Positions 28,606 to 38,900 are shown, numbered from the stretch's first letter. The stretch is DNA of 64,000 nt from Acinetobacter piscicola (GCF_002233755.1 NZ_NIFO01000001.1:558001-622000); one strand, 5' to 3'. A program made the numbers and translations. Notes: generated by a model from the sequence alone, not told the origin.

Positions 28606-29287
28606 CGACATCCTTATTCTGAATTTGCTCAAGTATAGGTAAAAGCTCAGTTAAATCATTGATCGCAGTGAATTCAAGCTCTAAAGCATGGCGTGGTGCT
28701 CGAAGACTTGAAGGCTGAGTAATGGTAATTAAATGCTGTATTCCAAATTTTGCTGCACCTTTTAAGACAGGTGCGGTGTCATCGACTAAACATGCATTTT
28801 GCGGATCAAAAAAATGTTTATTCTGTAGAATTTGCCAAAACTCTACAAACTCTTTGGAATACCCAATTTCTTCACTACTGATCATTACTTCAAAATAAGG
28901 GCTTAAATCAACATTTTCAAGTTTAAGTTTTAATCCTGCGCAATCAGCATTGGTGAGTAGCCAACAGCGATAGCCTTGCTGTTGTAAAGATTTTAATAGT
29001 TCAAAACAGCCCATTCTTGGTGCGATTTTATCTTTAAAGTCATATTGTAGTTGTAATACATCGACACCAACTTTTTCAGTCCAGTAGGTAGATGAATACC
29101 AAGATAGTGTATGCTTATGCTGTTGATAAAAATCAGACAGAATGGCATGACTTTGTTCCAAAGAGCATTGGTGTGTTTCTGCATGACGTTCTGGAAGTTT
29201 TGTATTCCAGATCAAATCATCAAAAGCCAAATCGAGTAGTGTGCCGTCCATATCAAAGAAGATAATCGGCTGAGTAGAATCAGACAT
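28589..29287 (-). CDS. yrfG: HAD-family nucleotidase, YrfG-like
   Basis: A 232-residue haloacid-dehalogenase phosphatase with motif I 'FFDMDGTLLDLAFDD' (nucleophile Asp), motif II 'LLTNAD' and motif IV 'CLVDDTAPVL'. The 'DMDGTLLDLAFD', 'HTLSWYSSTYW' and 'IGYSKE' segments match YrfG, a GMP/IMP nucleotidase, and the adjacent overlapping hslR gene supports it. Only 18 bases separate its start from the divergent cysQ start, so both promoters must overlap or sit within coding sequence. Confidence 0.83.
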   Translation of the reverse strand: MSDSTQPIIFFDMDGTLLDLAFDDLIWNTKLPERHAETHQCSLEQSHAILSDFYQQHKHTLSWYSSTYWTEKVGVDVLQLQYDFKDKIAPRMGCFELLKSLQQQGYRCWLLTNADCAGLKLKLENVDLSPYFEVMISSEEIGYSKEFVEFWQILQNKHFFDPQNACLVDDTAPVLKGAAKFGIQHLITITQPSSLRAPRHALELEFTAINDLTELLPILEQIQNKDVDVKTA

Positions 29288-29305
29288 AAAATAGGTTTTT
29301 AATCA

Positions 29306-30157
29306 ATGTTTATTACAGTTCCTGCACCGCAAGATGAACAAATTTTAAAATTGGTTCCAATTTTGGCGTATGCAAGTCAAATTTTGTTAGAAGAATACCA
29401 AAATTATTGTGCAGGACGCGAATTTAATATTGATGAAAAAGATGATCATTCACCTGTAACGCAGGCTGATTTAAGAGTTAATGATTATTTAATCAAGCAG
29501 TTAGCACTACTCACACCAGATATTCCTGTTTTATCGGAAGAAAGTGATAATTCCAATCGTCATACATGGAAGACGTGTTGGATGTTAGATCCTTTGGATG
29601 GCACAAAAGAATTTATTCATGAGCGGGATGAATTCACGATTAATTTAAGTTTAATTCAAGCGCATCAGACTTTATTTTCAATCATTGCTGTGCCTACAGA
29701 ACAAGTGATGTATATCGGTTATTTAACAGAGCTGCCTTATAAATATTCCTTTATTCGTGAAAGTTGGGAACGTTATTGTAAATATAAAAATACAGAATCT
29801 GACGCCATTCAAGTTGGCTTAAGCCATAGTAGTAAGAACCCAAAATATCAGCAATATATTGATTATATTGAACAAGAGACGCCTGTGATTCGTCGTGAGG
29901 CGGGTAGTGCTTATAAGTTTTGCATGATGCTTGAAGGTGAAATCGATATTTACCCACGTTTCCATCCAACTTCAGAGTGGGACACCAGTGCAGGACAAGG
30001 TTTGTTGGAAAGTATTGGTGGTGGTTTATTGAGTTTGGATGCAGTGCCATTTACTTATAATCAACGAGAGACCGTATTGAATGATGGCTTTATTGCCTTT
30101 AGAAATATGGAAAATAAAGACATTGCATTGGAAGCATTATCTAATGTGAATCTGTAG
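29306..30157 (+). CDS. cysQ: 3'(2'),5'-bisphosphate nucleotidase
   Basis: A 283-residue lithium-sensitive phosphatase of the inositol monophosphatase superfamily that recycles 3'-phosphoadenosine 5'-phosphate from sulfate assimilation. Metal-binding motifs are 'LSEESD', 'WMLDPLDGTKEFI' and 'EWDTSAGQGLLES'. Length fits CysQ, slightly long by ~35 residues. Transcribed alone, divergent from the YrfG-like gene. Confidence 0.92.
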   Translation: MFITVPAPQDEQILKLVPILAYASQILLEEYQNYCAGREFNIDEKDDHSPVTQADLRVNDYLIKQLALLTPDIPVLSEESDNSNRHTWKTCWMLDPLDGTKEFIHERDEFTINLSLIQAHQTLFSIIAVPTEQVMYIGYLTELPYKYSFIRESWERYCKYKNTESDAIQVGLSHSSKNPKYQQYIDYIEQETPVIRREAGSAYKFCMMLEGEIDIYPRFHPTSEWDTSAGQGLLESIGGGLLSLDAVPFTYNQRETVLNDGFIAFRNMENKDIALEALSNVNL

Positions 30158-30323
30158 TGTATTGATCTAAGCTTCACATTGTTATTGAACTTGATAGATA
30201 TGCTTTATCGATATAAATGAAAATATTGTTCTTTTTTCAGCAAAGCGTTCATTTTTAGATTTGATTGAGAGTTTAGCCTCACATGGTATAGTGGAGCAGT
30301 GTAGATGAGAGTTATGATTGATT

Positions 30324-31052
30324 ATGGCCTTAGATTTATTGCCAAAGAGTATGCTAAAAGCAATTGATTTGTTGCCAGATACAAATACGCCTGTGACTTT
30401 ATTCACCCGACATTCGATCCGTGAGGTGGTGAATGGGCAGGGATTGTCAGGTTATGATTTGCAATTGACTTCAGAGGGGCGTGATTTAGCTCAAGCTTGG
30501 GGTTCTTATCTCATTGATCATACCGACCGCATTATTCAACATTGTATTTCAAGTCCGATTCAGCGTTGTGTGGATACGGCAGCGTTGATGATTCAAGGTG
30601 CCGATGCCATTTTGCCTGATAATAATACGCATCATATTGAAATTGTCGAAAAAGGTTTATTGGTTGAACCAGGGAGCTTTGTACTTGATATCAAACAAGC
30701 TGCACCGTATTTCCGTAAACAAGGTGCTTTAGGTTTTATCAATAGTTTTGTGAATAATACCTTGCCTGGGATGAAACATCCGATTACTGGTGTCGTGGAT
30801 GTACTTGAATTAATTTATGAAACGCATCCAATAGGGCAAAATAAACTGAGCCTTGCGGTCAGCCACGATACAATTCTCGCCGCAATTATTGCTGTTATTT
30901 CCAAGCGAACCCAGATTAAACAAAGTGATTGGCCTGAAATGATGGAGGGTTTATTTGTTTGGTTTGAGGGTGATCGTTTTGCGGACTGTCATTTGAAGTG
31001 GATTTGGCGTGGGGAGAAAGGCGATCTTTCTATTCGAGAGTTTCAACAATAA
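30324..31052 (+). CDS. Histidine phosphatase family protein
   Basis: A 242-residue phosphoglycerate-mutase/acid-phosphatase-like protein. The phosphohistidine motif is 'FTRHSIRE' near residue 30, followed by 'SSPIQRCVDTA' and a second His in 'LAVSHDTILAA'. The Ile-Arg in place of the usual Gly-Glu after the RHS suggests the acid-phosphatase branch. Substrate unknown. ATG 30324 is used; a TTG two codons earlier is also open. Confidence 0.78.
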   Translation: MALDLLPKSMLKAIDLLPDTNTPVTLFTRHSIREVVNGQGLSGYDLQLTSEGRDLAQAWGSYLIDHTDRIIQHCISSPIQRCVDTAALMIQGADAILPDNNTHHIEIVEKGLLVEPGSFVLDIKQAAPYFRKQGALGFINSFVNNTLPGMKHPITGVVDVLELIYETHPIGQNKLSLAVSHDTILAAIIAVISKRTQIKQSDWPEMMEGLFVWFEGDRFADCHLKWIWRGEKGDLSIREFQQ

Positions 31053-31151
31053 TAATTGTGTAAGTGTGAACATTGATTGTTAATAAATATCTCAAATTTA
31101 TTTTTGATTTAAATTTTCAATAAAAACGTTAAGATTATAAAGTTTGAGATA

Positions 31152-31182
31152 CAAAAAAAGCCCTAAATTAGGGCTCTTTTTT
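31152..31182. terminator. Bidirectional terminator beside rpsT
   Basis: AGCCCT/AGGGCT stem (31159-31175) with an AAATT loop, flanked by seven As and a run of Ts. Terminates rpsT on the minus strand and possibly the histidine phosphatase gene on the plus strand. Confidence 0.9.
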
Positions 31183-31193
31183 CATGCAACAAC

Positions 31194-31460
31194 TTAGTTA
31201 GCTAAAGCTTTAACTTGTGCATTTAAACGGCTCTTATGACGAGCAGCTTTGTTCTTATGGATGATACCTTTATCAGCCATACGGTCGATTACTGGAACAG
31301 CTTTTTTGTAAGCATCAGTAGCAACAGTATAGTCGCCAGCAGCGATAGCAGCTACTGTACGTTTGATATAAGTACGAACCATAGAACGTAAGCTTGCGTT
31401 GTGTTTACGTGCTTTAACGTTTTGTTTAGCACGTTTTTTTGCTTGAGCAGAGTTTGCCAC
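31194..31460 (-). CDS. rpsT: 30S ribosomal protein S20 (GTG start)
   Basis: An 88-residue basic ribosomal protein that nucleates 16S rRNA folding ('[13 protein letters not shown]' at the N-terminus, '[17 protein letters not shown]' at the C-terminus). The family N-terminus aligns only if translation begins at the GTG at 31460, which has a strong AAGGAG eight bases upstream; the longer frame is leader sequence. A non-ATG start is also used by E. coli rpsT, where it matters for autoregulation. Confidence 0.95.
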   Translation of the reverse strand: MANSAQAKKRAKQNVKARKHNASLRSMVRTYIKRTVAAIAAGDYTVATDAYKKAVPVIDRMADKGIIHKNKAARHKSRLNAQVKALAN

Positions 31461-31674
31461 TCGTGCACTCCTTGAAATAGATTGGTCTGGGCGGGCTGAA
31501 ATCACATCTGAAAACCTACATCAGAGAATTTTCACCAGCCCGTAAACAAGTGCCGTATTGTGATTAAAAAGCGCTTCAAAGTCAAGTCTTGGCTTGCTTT
31601 GGCAACATTATAGATGCAGAAAAATTTTAAATAAAACGTTAGATTAGTAATAAATACAGGAGATTGTTTAAAAA

Positions 31675-32340
31675 ATGACTAAATCAATTAAAAGTGCGAT
31701 TGTAATTGGGGCAACAGGTTTGGTGGGGAAAGCTTTAATTGAGCAACTTCAGCAAAACCCAAGTTGTGAGAAAATTACAGCGATTGTAAGGCGTGAATCA
31801 GCTGACTTTAAATCTTTAAATAAAGTTGAGCAATTGGTTCTAGAAGATCTTTTATTACTCAATGATCAAGATGTCAGTGGCTATAGCCATGCCTTTAGTT
31901 GTCTTGGGTCAACCATTAAAAAAGCAGGTTCAAAAAAAGCTTTCTATAATATTGATTTTGAAATTAATGCGCATTTTGCTGATTTATTTGAACTGACGGA
32001 AACACATTTTCTTTTGGTTAGTGCATTAGGTGCGAGTGCAAGCTCACCAATTTTTTATAATCAAGTCAAAGGAAAATTGGAACAATATATTCAAAAACTG
32101 GATTTATATCGTATTTCGATTATCCAACCATCATTGCTGATTGGTGAACGCCAAGAAAAAAGAACCGTTGAAGGGGCGATGCAAAGTATCTATCAAAAGG
32201 TTTCGCATTTGGTTCCAAATTCTTTTAAATATAAGCCAGTGACAGCAGAACAAGTGGCTCATACTATGGTCGAGGCTGCACAAACTCAGACTGAAAATTT
32301 TGAAATATATGATAATTTACGCATACTCAATGCCAAATAA
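31675..32340 (+). CDS. NAD(P)-binding Rossmann oxidoreductase (HTATIP2/YbjT-like)
   Basis: A 221-residue atypical short-chain dehydrogenase-like protein with an N-terminal nucleotide-binding motif 'IGATGLVGKALIEQL', 'FSCLGSTIKKAGSKKAF' and 'LVSALGASASSPIFYNQVKG' containing the Tyr-x3-Lys equivalent. Closest to the HTATIP2/TIP30-like group, whose bacterial substrates are unknown. AGGAG lies upstream of the ATG. Twelve bases separate it from rraA, so they are likely co-transcribed. Confidence 0.82.
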   Translation: MTKSIKSAIVIGATGLVGKALIEQLQQNPSCEKITAIVRRESADFKSLNKVEQLVLEDLLLLNDQDVSGYSHAFSCLGSTIKKAGSKKAFYNIDFEINAHFADLFELTETHFLLVSALGASASSPIFYNQVKGKLEQYIQKLDLYRISIIQPSLLIGERQEKRTVEGAMQSIYQKVSHLVPNSFKYKPVTAEQVAHTMVEAAQTQTENFEIYDNLRILNAK

Positions 32341-32352
32341 TGGAGAATTAAA

Positions 32353-32865
32353 GTGACTACAGTTCCATTCGTAACTTGTGATTTATTAGATGACAATCCA
32401 GACAAAGATATTCAAACCTTAATTCCGTCAATGGATGGTAAATTCTTCAAGAGTTATGGTGCGCGGAAGACATTTGGTGGGCAAATCGTGACAGTCAAAT
32501 GTTTTGAAGATAATTCACGAGTAAAAGAATTATTGGCAACGGATGGGGCAGGTAAGGTTTTAGTGGTCGATGGTGGTGCGTCTATGCGTTGTGCGTTGAT
32601 GGGCGATATGATTGCTGAATCAGCCGTCAAAAATCACTGGAATGGTGTTGTGATTTATGGTTGTGTGCGTGATGTTGATGCATTGGTAGAGCTTGATTTA
32701 GGTGTACATGCATTGGCTGCAATTCCACAAAAAAGTAATCGTAAAGGCCTAGGTGAAGTCGATATTGCCTTGTATTTTGGCAGTGTAAACTTCAATTCTG
32801 GTGATTATCTTTACGCAGATAACAATGGAATCGTAGTTGCAAAAGAAAAATTAGTCGATTTATAA
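32353..32865 (+). CDS. rraA: RraA-family protein (RNase E activity regulator)
   Basis: A 170-residue trimeric protein with 'VDGGASMRCALMGDMIAESA', 'VIYGCVRDVDAL' and 'VYADNNGIVV'-type ('LYADNNGIVVAKEKL') segments. RraA inhibits RNase E by binding its scaffold domain; several homologues are instead HMG/oxaloacetate aldolases. Length fits RraA (161 in E. coli). The start codon is GTG, with GGAG upstream. Confidence 0.92.
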   Translation: MTTVPFVTCDLLDDNPDKDIQTLIPSMDGKFFKSYGARKTFGGQIVTVKCFEDNSRVKELLATDGAGKVLVVDGGASMRCALMGDMIAESAVKNHWNGVVIYGCVRDVDALVELDLGVHALAAIPQKSNRKGLGEVDIALYFGSVNFNSGDYLYADNNGIVVAKEKLVDL

Positions 32866-32892
32866 GATCAAGCAAATCATAAGGACAATAAA

Positions 32893-33681
32893 ATGGTGCA
32901 CCATCAAATAAAAGTTGTACAAGCGTTGGTTTCAAGTCTTGCTGCGGGTGGTCGAGGCGTTTCAGGGACAGCATTTCCCAATCAACCTGAAAAAGCATTA
33001 AAATTGTATGAGTTTGAGGGGTCACCATTTTGTCGTCGTATACGTGAGGTTTTAACTTTATTAAACCTTGATTATGAGGTCTATCCATGCCCTAAAGGCG
33101 GAACGAAATACCGTAAAATTGTCAAAGAGCAAGGTGGAAAGGCGCAATTTCCTTATTTTGTCGATGAAAATACAGGTGAAAAACTGTATGAGTCTATAGC
33201 GATTGTCGATTATCTATTTAAACATTACGGTAAAACAGGTAAGACGCCACAAAAATATGCGAAATATCCGCAATATCCTTCTGTTGCGATGGTTGGAACA
33301 ATCCTCAATGGAGCACGTGGTGTATGGATTGATAAAAAAATTATCAATCGTGAAGCGCCTGCTCAGTTGTTGGAATTATGGAGTTTTGAAGCAAGTCCGT
33401 ACTCACGCATTATTCGTGGTGTGCTTACAGAATTAGAATTACCTTTTAAATTACATAATGTTGCGAAAGAACGTTGGCAAGATATGGGGCCAGCAGTTTT
33501 GCGTTTAAAACCAGGTAAGTATGAACCATTGCAAGGTGGTAAGCGTGAAAATATCATTCCTATCATGGGGCGTAAGAAAAAAGATATTCAAGTGCCATAT
33601 TTGGTCGATCCCAATACAGGGATACATTTATTTGAATCTGAAGCGATTGTGAAATATTTGCAAAAACAATATGGTGCATAA
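32893..33681 (+). CDS. Tandem GST/glutaredoxin-fold protein
   Basis: A 262-residue protein with two copies of the thioredoxin-like GST N-terminal domain: residues ~35-115 ('LYEFEGSPFCRRIREVL' ... 'LYESIAIVDYLFKHYG') and ~155-260 ('LWSFEASPYSRIIRGVL' ... 'LFESEAIVKYLQKQYG'). The helical GST C-terminal domain is missing. The first copy keeps a Cys at the active-site position; the second has Ser. Such double-N-domain proteins are known in bacteria and chloroplasts, with unclear activity. 27 bases after rraA, good ribosome site. Confidence 0.82.
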   Translation: MVHHQIKVVQALVSSLAAGGRGVSGTAFPNQPEKALKLYEFEGSPFCRRIREVLTLLNLDYEVYPCPKGGTKYRKIVKEQGGKAQFPYFVDENTGEKLYESIAIVDYLFKHYGKTGKTPQKYAKYPQYPSVAMVGTILNGARGVWIDKKIINREAPAQLLELWSFEASPYSRIIRGVLTELELPFKLHNVAKERWQDMGPAVLRLKPGKYEPLQGGKRENIIPIMGRKKKDIQVPYLVDPNTGIHLFESEAIVKYLQKQYGA

Positions 33682-33731
33682 CGTTGTTAATATATTGATT
33701 TATTAGACAGAAATATTCATATTGAACATAG

Positions 33732-33757
33732 AAGGCATCTGAAAAGGATGCTTTTTT
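33732..33757 (+). terminator. Terminator of the oxidoreductase-rraA-GST unit
   Basis: AAGGCATC/GATGCTTTT stem with a seven-base loop and six Ts. Confidence 0.82.
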
Positions 33758-33969
33758 ATGATAAGTGAATATAAAACCATTATTTTGAATGTGTATCTGA
33801 TAAAAATATTAGGCTTAAAGTAATTCTAGGGTAAATTGCTTTAAAAATTATTTTGAATATTAAGTCACGTTAAATCATAAGTTTGTTTATGAATAGTTAC
33901 TGTAATTGACAAAATCCTGTTTGGATTGTGATAAATTGACAAAAATATTATCAATTTAGGGATATTTAT

Positions 33970-34911
33970 ATGACTACAACTCGAATCCAACCTGTAATCA
34001 GCCGTCCTGGTGAGAATGCATTATTTATTGTTTTGGGCTTAAAGCAAGGTGCAGAGGTTGTAGATAGTGTTATTGATTTCTCAGCTAATTTTTCAGCATT
34101 AACCCGTAGTTTAACCAATCGTTATCCGGATGCTCAATTTAATGCAACATTGGGTTTTGGTTCGGATGCATGGGATCGTTTATTTCCAGAAGAAGCTAAA
34201 CCTAAAGAATTAGAAACATTCCAAGAAATAAAAGGCCCTAAATATACGGCTGTTTCAACTGTTGGAGATTTATTTTTCCACATTCGTGCAGACCGACAAG
34301 CACTTTGCTTCGAGTTGGCAAGTATTATTCAAGAACAATTACAAGATGTAACTACCCCAATCGATGAGGTACATGGCTTTCGTTATTTTGATGGACGTTC
34401 AATTATTGGTTTTGTAGATGGTACTGAAAACCCTGAACATGAAATTGCCGCGGAATATGCATTGGTCGGTGATGAAGATGCAGAATTTAAAGGCGGAAGT
34501 TATGCCTTTATTCAAAAATACATGCATGACATGGACAAATGGCGTGCTTTGAGTGATGAAGAACAAGAAAAAGTGATTGGACGAAAAAAGTTTAATGATG
34601 TGGAATTAGGTGATGATGTTAAGCCGAAAACTGCACATAATATGGTGAGCAAGGCACATGATGAAGATGGTAATGAATTAAAAATTATGCGTGCAAATAT
34701 GCCATTCTCATATCCATCTAGAAATGAATATGGAACTTTCTTTATCGGTTATGCACGCAAATTTAGTGTGACACGTCAAATGTTAGTACACATGTTTCAA
34801 GGTGATGCAGAAGGTAATTTAGACAGTTTATTGGATTTTAGTTCTGCAAAAACAGGCACTTTGTTCTTTGTACCGACTGTTGATTTTCTAGATGATTTAG
34901 GTGATGAGTAA
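33970..34911 (+). CDS. Dyp-type heme peroxidase, YfeX-like
   Basis: A 313-residue dye-decolorising peroxidase. The diagnostic distal 'GFVDGTENP' (GxxDG) is near residue 156; 'TAHNMV' around 224 carries the proximal His candidate, and 'RANMPF' with 'FFIGYARKFSVTRQML' form the distal Arg side. No Tat or Sec signal is seen, so it acts in the cytoplasm as in YfeX. It oxidises porphyrinogens or dyes with peroxide; the physiological substrate is unknown. GGGA upstream; own terminator. Confidence 0.93.
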   Translation: MTTTRIQPVISRPGENALFIVLGLKQGAEVVDSVIDFSANFSALTRSLTNRYPDAQFNATLGFGSDAWDRLFPEEAKPKELETFQEIKGPKYTAVSTVGDLFFHIRADRQALCFELASIIQEQLQDVTTPIDEVHGFRYFDGRSIIGFVDGTENPEHEIAAEYALVGDEDAEFKGGSYAFIQKYMHDMDKWRALSDEEQEKVIGRKKFNDVELGDDVKPKTAHNMVSKAHDEDGNELKIMRANMPFSYPSRNEYGTFFIGYARKFSVTRQMLVHMFQGDAEGNLDSLLDFSSAKTGTLFFVPTVDFLDDLGDE

Positions 34912-34954
34912 TTTCATCATTTTCTAATAAATATTACTCATTGATTTAATATTG

Positions 34955-34980
34955 AAGGATGCTTGATCGCATCCTTTTTT
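34955..34980 (+). terminator. Terminator of the Dyp peroxidase gene
   Basis: AAGGATGC-TTGATC-GCATCCTT perfect 8-bp stem followed by Ts. Confidence 0.93.
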
Positions 34981-35037
34981 AATTCTCATGTTGAATTTTG
35001 TTATGATATATAAAGTGTTGAATGAGGATAATTGAAA

Positions 35038-35391
35038 ATGTTGAATAAACTTGTAGAAATGTTTAAGAGCAATAAAGAAAGTGCCGAGCAAATTTTTTTA
35101 CGTGAAAATTATATCCAGATTGATACTGAAAAGGGTTATATCGTAGATGGTGTGGTGGTGAATGCGTTGTCTGAGCGGCTTGAGTATTTTTCTAATCGTA
35201 AATTAACAAATTTTGATGATTTAGAAGCGTTGTTTTATAAAGCGATTTTGATCAATGAAAAGATTGATTTGGAAATTGCTTCAAGTCGTTATGTCGCGAG
35301 ATTGGGAAATACAGAAGAAAACCTAATGCAACTCAAAGTAATTATTCAGAAACTTAATGATTATTATAAAGAATTTAAACGAGACAGATGA
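35038..35391 (+). CDS. Hypothetical accessory protein (117 aa)
   Basis: A 117-residue soluble, Lys/Glu-rich protein of unknown function ('MLNKLVEMFKSNKESAEQIF', later 'NLMQLKVIIQKLNDYYKEF'). Either the ATG at 35038 or a TTG two codons earlier could start it; GAGG lies upstream. Its stop overlaps the next ATG (ATGA), so it is translationally coupled to the Imm10-like gene. AT-rich and isolated between terminated core genes, suggesting an accessory insertion. Confidence 0.6.
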   Translation: MLNKLVEMFKSNKESAEQIFLRENYIQIDTEKGYIVDGVVVNALSERLEYFSNRKLTNFDDLEALFYKAILINEKIDLEIASSRYVARLGNTEENLMQLKVIIQKLNDYYKEFKRDR

Positions 35392-35747
35392 ATATCATTA
35401 CATTAAAGATCGTGAAAATTACAGCGTATATAGAAGACTATTGTGCTGTTTTAGCTTTCGCATCAGCTGTCACAGCTGAACCTGAACATTATTTGATTTT
35501 AAGTAGAGAAACTTCGGAACGGATAGGAGGTAACGGTGTATCAGAGCCAGACTGGGCGTTAGAAATTCAATTTAATGGTGAAATTAATCAATTGAAGGCG
35601 TACCAGATGATCAATGCACAGCGAATTCATTTTTTCTTTGATGAAAATGTTTTGCTTGACGTTGAATTGCCTATAACGCACGATATTGATATTCAATATT
35701 GGGTAAATTTTATTTTTGAAAATACAGAAGTTATTGAGAAGTCCTAA
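35388..35747 (+). CDS. Imm10-like putative immunity protein
   Basis: A 119-residue soluble protein. The pattern 'VLAFASA..AEPEHYLILSRE' followed by beta-rich sequence and a Trp/Phe C-terminal helix ('DIQYWVNFIFENTE') resembles the Imm10 family of polymorphic-toxin immunity proteins. No toxin gene is in view. The family call is from remembered pattern and could be wrong. Coupled to the preceding 117-residue gene through an ATGA overlap. Confidence 0.5.
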   Translation: MNIITLKIVKITAYIEDYCAVLAFASAVTAEPEHYLILSRETSERIGGNGVSEPDWALEIQFNGEINQLKAYQMINAQRIHFFFDENVLLDVELPITHDIDIQYWVNFIFENTEVIEKS

Positions 35748-35777
35748 TATTGCTGGCGAATAATTAGGTAGAAACGA

Positions 35778-35885
35778 TTGCACGAACCAAAATATTTATA
35801 CAGCTTTTTAAATAAAACCATTTTTATTCGATGTTATGTTGCTCATAAAGATTATGACGCTATCAATGATGCTCAACTGAAATGA
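35778..35885 (+). pseudogene. Short coding-like fragment after the Imm10-like gene
   Basis: A TTG-initiated frame of 35 codons reads 'HEPKYLYSFLNKTIFIRCY' then 'VAHKDYDAINDAQLK', protein-like in composition, with AGGT upstream. Too short to classify. It could be the leftover start of a third accessory gene or a chance frame. Confidence 0.25.
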
Positions 35886-35987
35886 TATTTATCCTAAAGT
35901 AAAAACGATGGTATTTAGTAACTATTCTTGTCTATAGAACAAATAAAATCACTGAATTCAACAAAGTCATCATGTTAAACTATCGCC

Positions 35988-38900
35988 ATGTCTTTTAGAC
36001 CAATAGCGATCATGTTCCAAAAAGAAATCTCTGAACTCAATTTAAAACAACTTAAAATAGGTGAAAAGCGTTGGATCGGCTCGATGCTGGGTTCTTCTGC
36101 GGCTTTATTATTTAAAGAAATTTCAGAACAATCTGAGCAACTATTTGTTTTAGTTGCAAGAAATAATCAGCATTTAGGACAGCTCGAAAGTGAACTCGAG
36201 TTTTATGGCATTAAACCAACGATATTTCCAGACTGGGAAATATTGCCATACGATCGCTTATCACCACATCAAGACATTGTTTCAGAGCGTTTATCTATTC
36301 TTTCAAATATGCCTAAAAAAGGCATTTTACTCATTTCTGCAACAACGCTTGCGCAACGTGTTGCTCCAACCTCATGGGTACTCGGAGAACATTTTGATAT
36401 CAAAGTAGGGCAGAAGTTTGATTTAGAACAACAAAAACTTAAATTGGTTCAGGCTGGCTATCATTTAGTCGATACAGTTTATGATCATGGTGAATTTGCT
36501 GTACGTGGTAGCATCATGGATATTTATGCATCGGGCCAGAATGCGCCAATTCGTATTGATTTATTTGATGATGAAATTGATAGTTTAAAATTCTTCGATC
36601 CAGAGACACAACGTACCACAACAAAGCTGGATCGGTTTACAGTTCTGCCTGCCAAAGAATTTCCACTGAAAGAAGCGCGTTCAATTTTCCGCGATCGTTA
36701 TGCAGAAAGTTTTCCAACGGCAAATCCTAAAAAGAATCCAATTTATCAAGATGTTTTAGAAGGTATTGCATCACCGGGCTTAGATTTCTATTTTCCGTTA
36801 TTCTTTAGCAAAGAAGCGATGCAATCACAAAGTAGTTTAACATCGTACTTACCAAGTAATTCGATTGTCATTACAGATAAAAATATTGATGAAGGATTAA
36901 CCACTTTTTGGAAGGATGTGATGCGACGTTATGAGGATCGTCGTCATAATGTTGATCAACCTTTGTTGGCACCAGAAGAAATATTTTTACAACCGAATCA
37001 AATATTTGAATATTTAAACCAGTTTTCAAGAATTATTGCTTCAACTGAAGAAATTGAGAAAAAAGCAGGTGTTATTCATTTAAATGTAGAACAACCGCCA
37101 AAACTACCTGTTGACCCTAAACAAGAAAAACCTTTTTCAGCTGTCAAAAAATACATCGATGCTGCTAATCATCCTGTTTTATTGGTTGCTGAAAGTGCAG
37201 GACGCCGTGAAACCTTAAAAGATGCGTTACGTGCCAGTTTAGGCGAAATTCCAGTTGTTGAAAATTTTGAAATATTCCGTAAATCCAATTTTTCTGTTGC
37301 AATCACCAATGCTCCTTTAGATCGTGGTTTAGTGGTCGCTGACCAATTATCGGTTATTTCAGAAAACCAACTTTATGAACATCGTGTTGTTCAACGCCGT
37401 CGTAAGCGCCAACAAGAAGTTTCAGAAGAATTTTTAATTCGTAGTTTAACTGAACTGAGTATAGGTGCACCCGTTGTCCATATCGATCATGGTGTTGGGC
37501 GTTATGCGGGCTTGGTGACCTTAAATATTGACAATCAAGACTATGAATTTCTGCAACTGAATTATGCAGATGCAGCGAAAGTTTATGTTCCAGTCACACA
37601 TTTGCACCTGATTAGTCGTTTTAGTGGGGGTGATCCTGATTTAGCGCCATTGCATAAGTTGGGTACAGATGCATGGAATAAAGCAAAACGTAAAGCTTTA
37701 GAGCAAATTCATGATGTGGCTGCGGAGTTGCTACATATTCAAGCGCGTCGTCAAGCTAAACCGGGTTTGAGTTTCGAACTTGAACAAAGTAGTTATATGC
37801 AATTCTCTAGTGGTTTTGCCTATGAGGAAACACTCGATCAAGCCAATGCGATTGAAGCAACTTTATATGATATGCAACAAGCGAAGCCGATGGATCGTTT
37901 GGTTTGTGGTGATGTTGGCTTTGGTAAAACAGAAGTGGCAATGCGTGCTGCCTTTGTCGCAGTACAAAATAACAAACAGGTTGCAGTCTTGGTACCAACC
38001 ACACTTTTGGCACAGCAGCATTATGAATCTTTCAAAGATCGTTTTGCTGATTGGCCAATACGTATAGAAGTGCTTTCACGCTTTGGTACCAATAAAACCC
38101 ATACAAAAATCATTGAAGATTTGGCCGATGGTAAAGTTGATATTGTGATTGGTACACATAAAATTCTTCAGGAAAATGTCCAATTTAAAAACTTAGGTTT
38201 AATGATTGTCGATGAAGAACATCGCTTTGGTGTTCGTGATAAAGAACGTATTAAGGCGCTACGTGCTGATGTAGATATGTTGACACTGACAGCAACGCCA
38301 ATCCCGCGTACTTTAAATATGGCATTTAGTGGGATGAGAGATTTATCGATTATTGCGACACCGCCTGCACGACGTTTGGCCGTAAAAACATTTGTGAATG
38401 AACAGACCAATGAAACCATGAAAGAGGCGATTCTTCGTGAATTACTCCGTGGTGGACAGGCTTATATTCTGCATAATGAAGTGGATACGATTGAACGTGC
38501 TGCTGAAAATATTCGTAATTTAGTCCCTGAAGCTCGTGTTGCGGTAGCACATGGGCAAATGCGTGAGCGTGAGCTAGAGCAAGTCATGCAGCAGTTCTAT
38601 CATAAAGAATATAATGTTTTGGTGTGTTCTACGATTATTGAAACAGGGATTGATGTTCCAAATGCCAATACCATTATCATTGAGCGTGCAGATAAACTAG
38701 GTTTAGCACAGTTGCATCAGTTGCGTGGTCGTGTTGGACGTTCACATCACCAAGCTTATGCTTATTTGATGGTGCCATCCTTGAAGAGTTTAAAAGGTGA
38801 TGCGGAGAAGCGTTTAGATGCAATTATTCGAGCGTCAAACCTTGGTGCAGGTTTCATGTTGGCAACAGAAGATCTGGAAATTCGTGGAGCTGGAGAGCTG

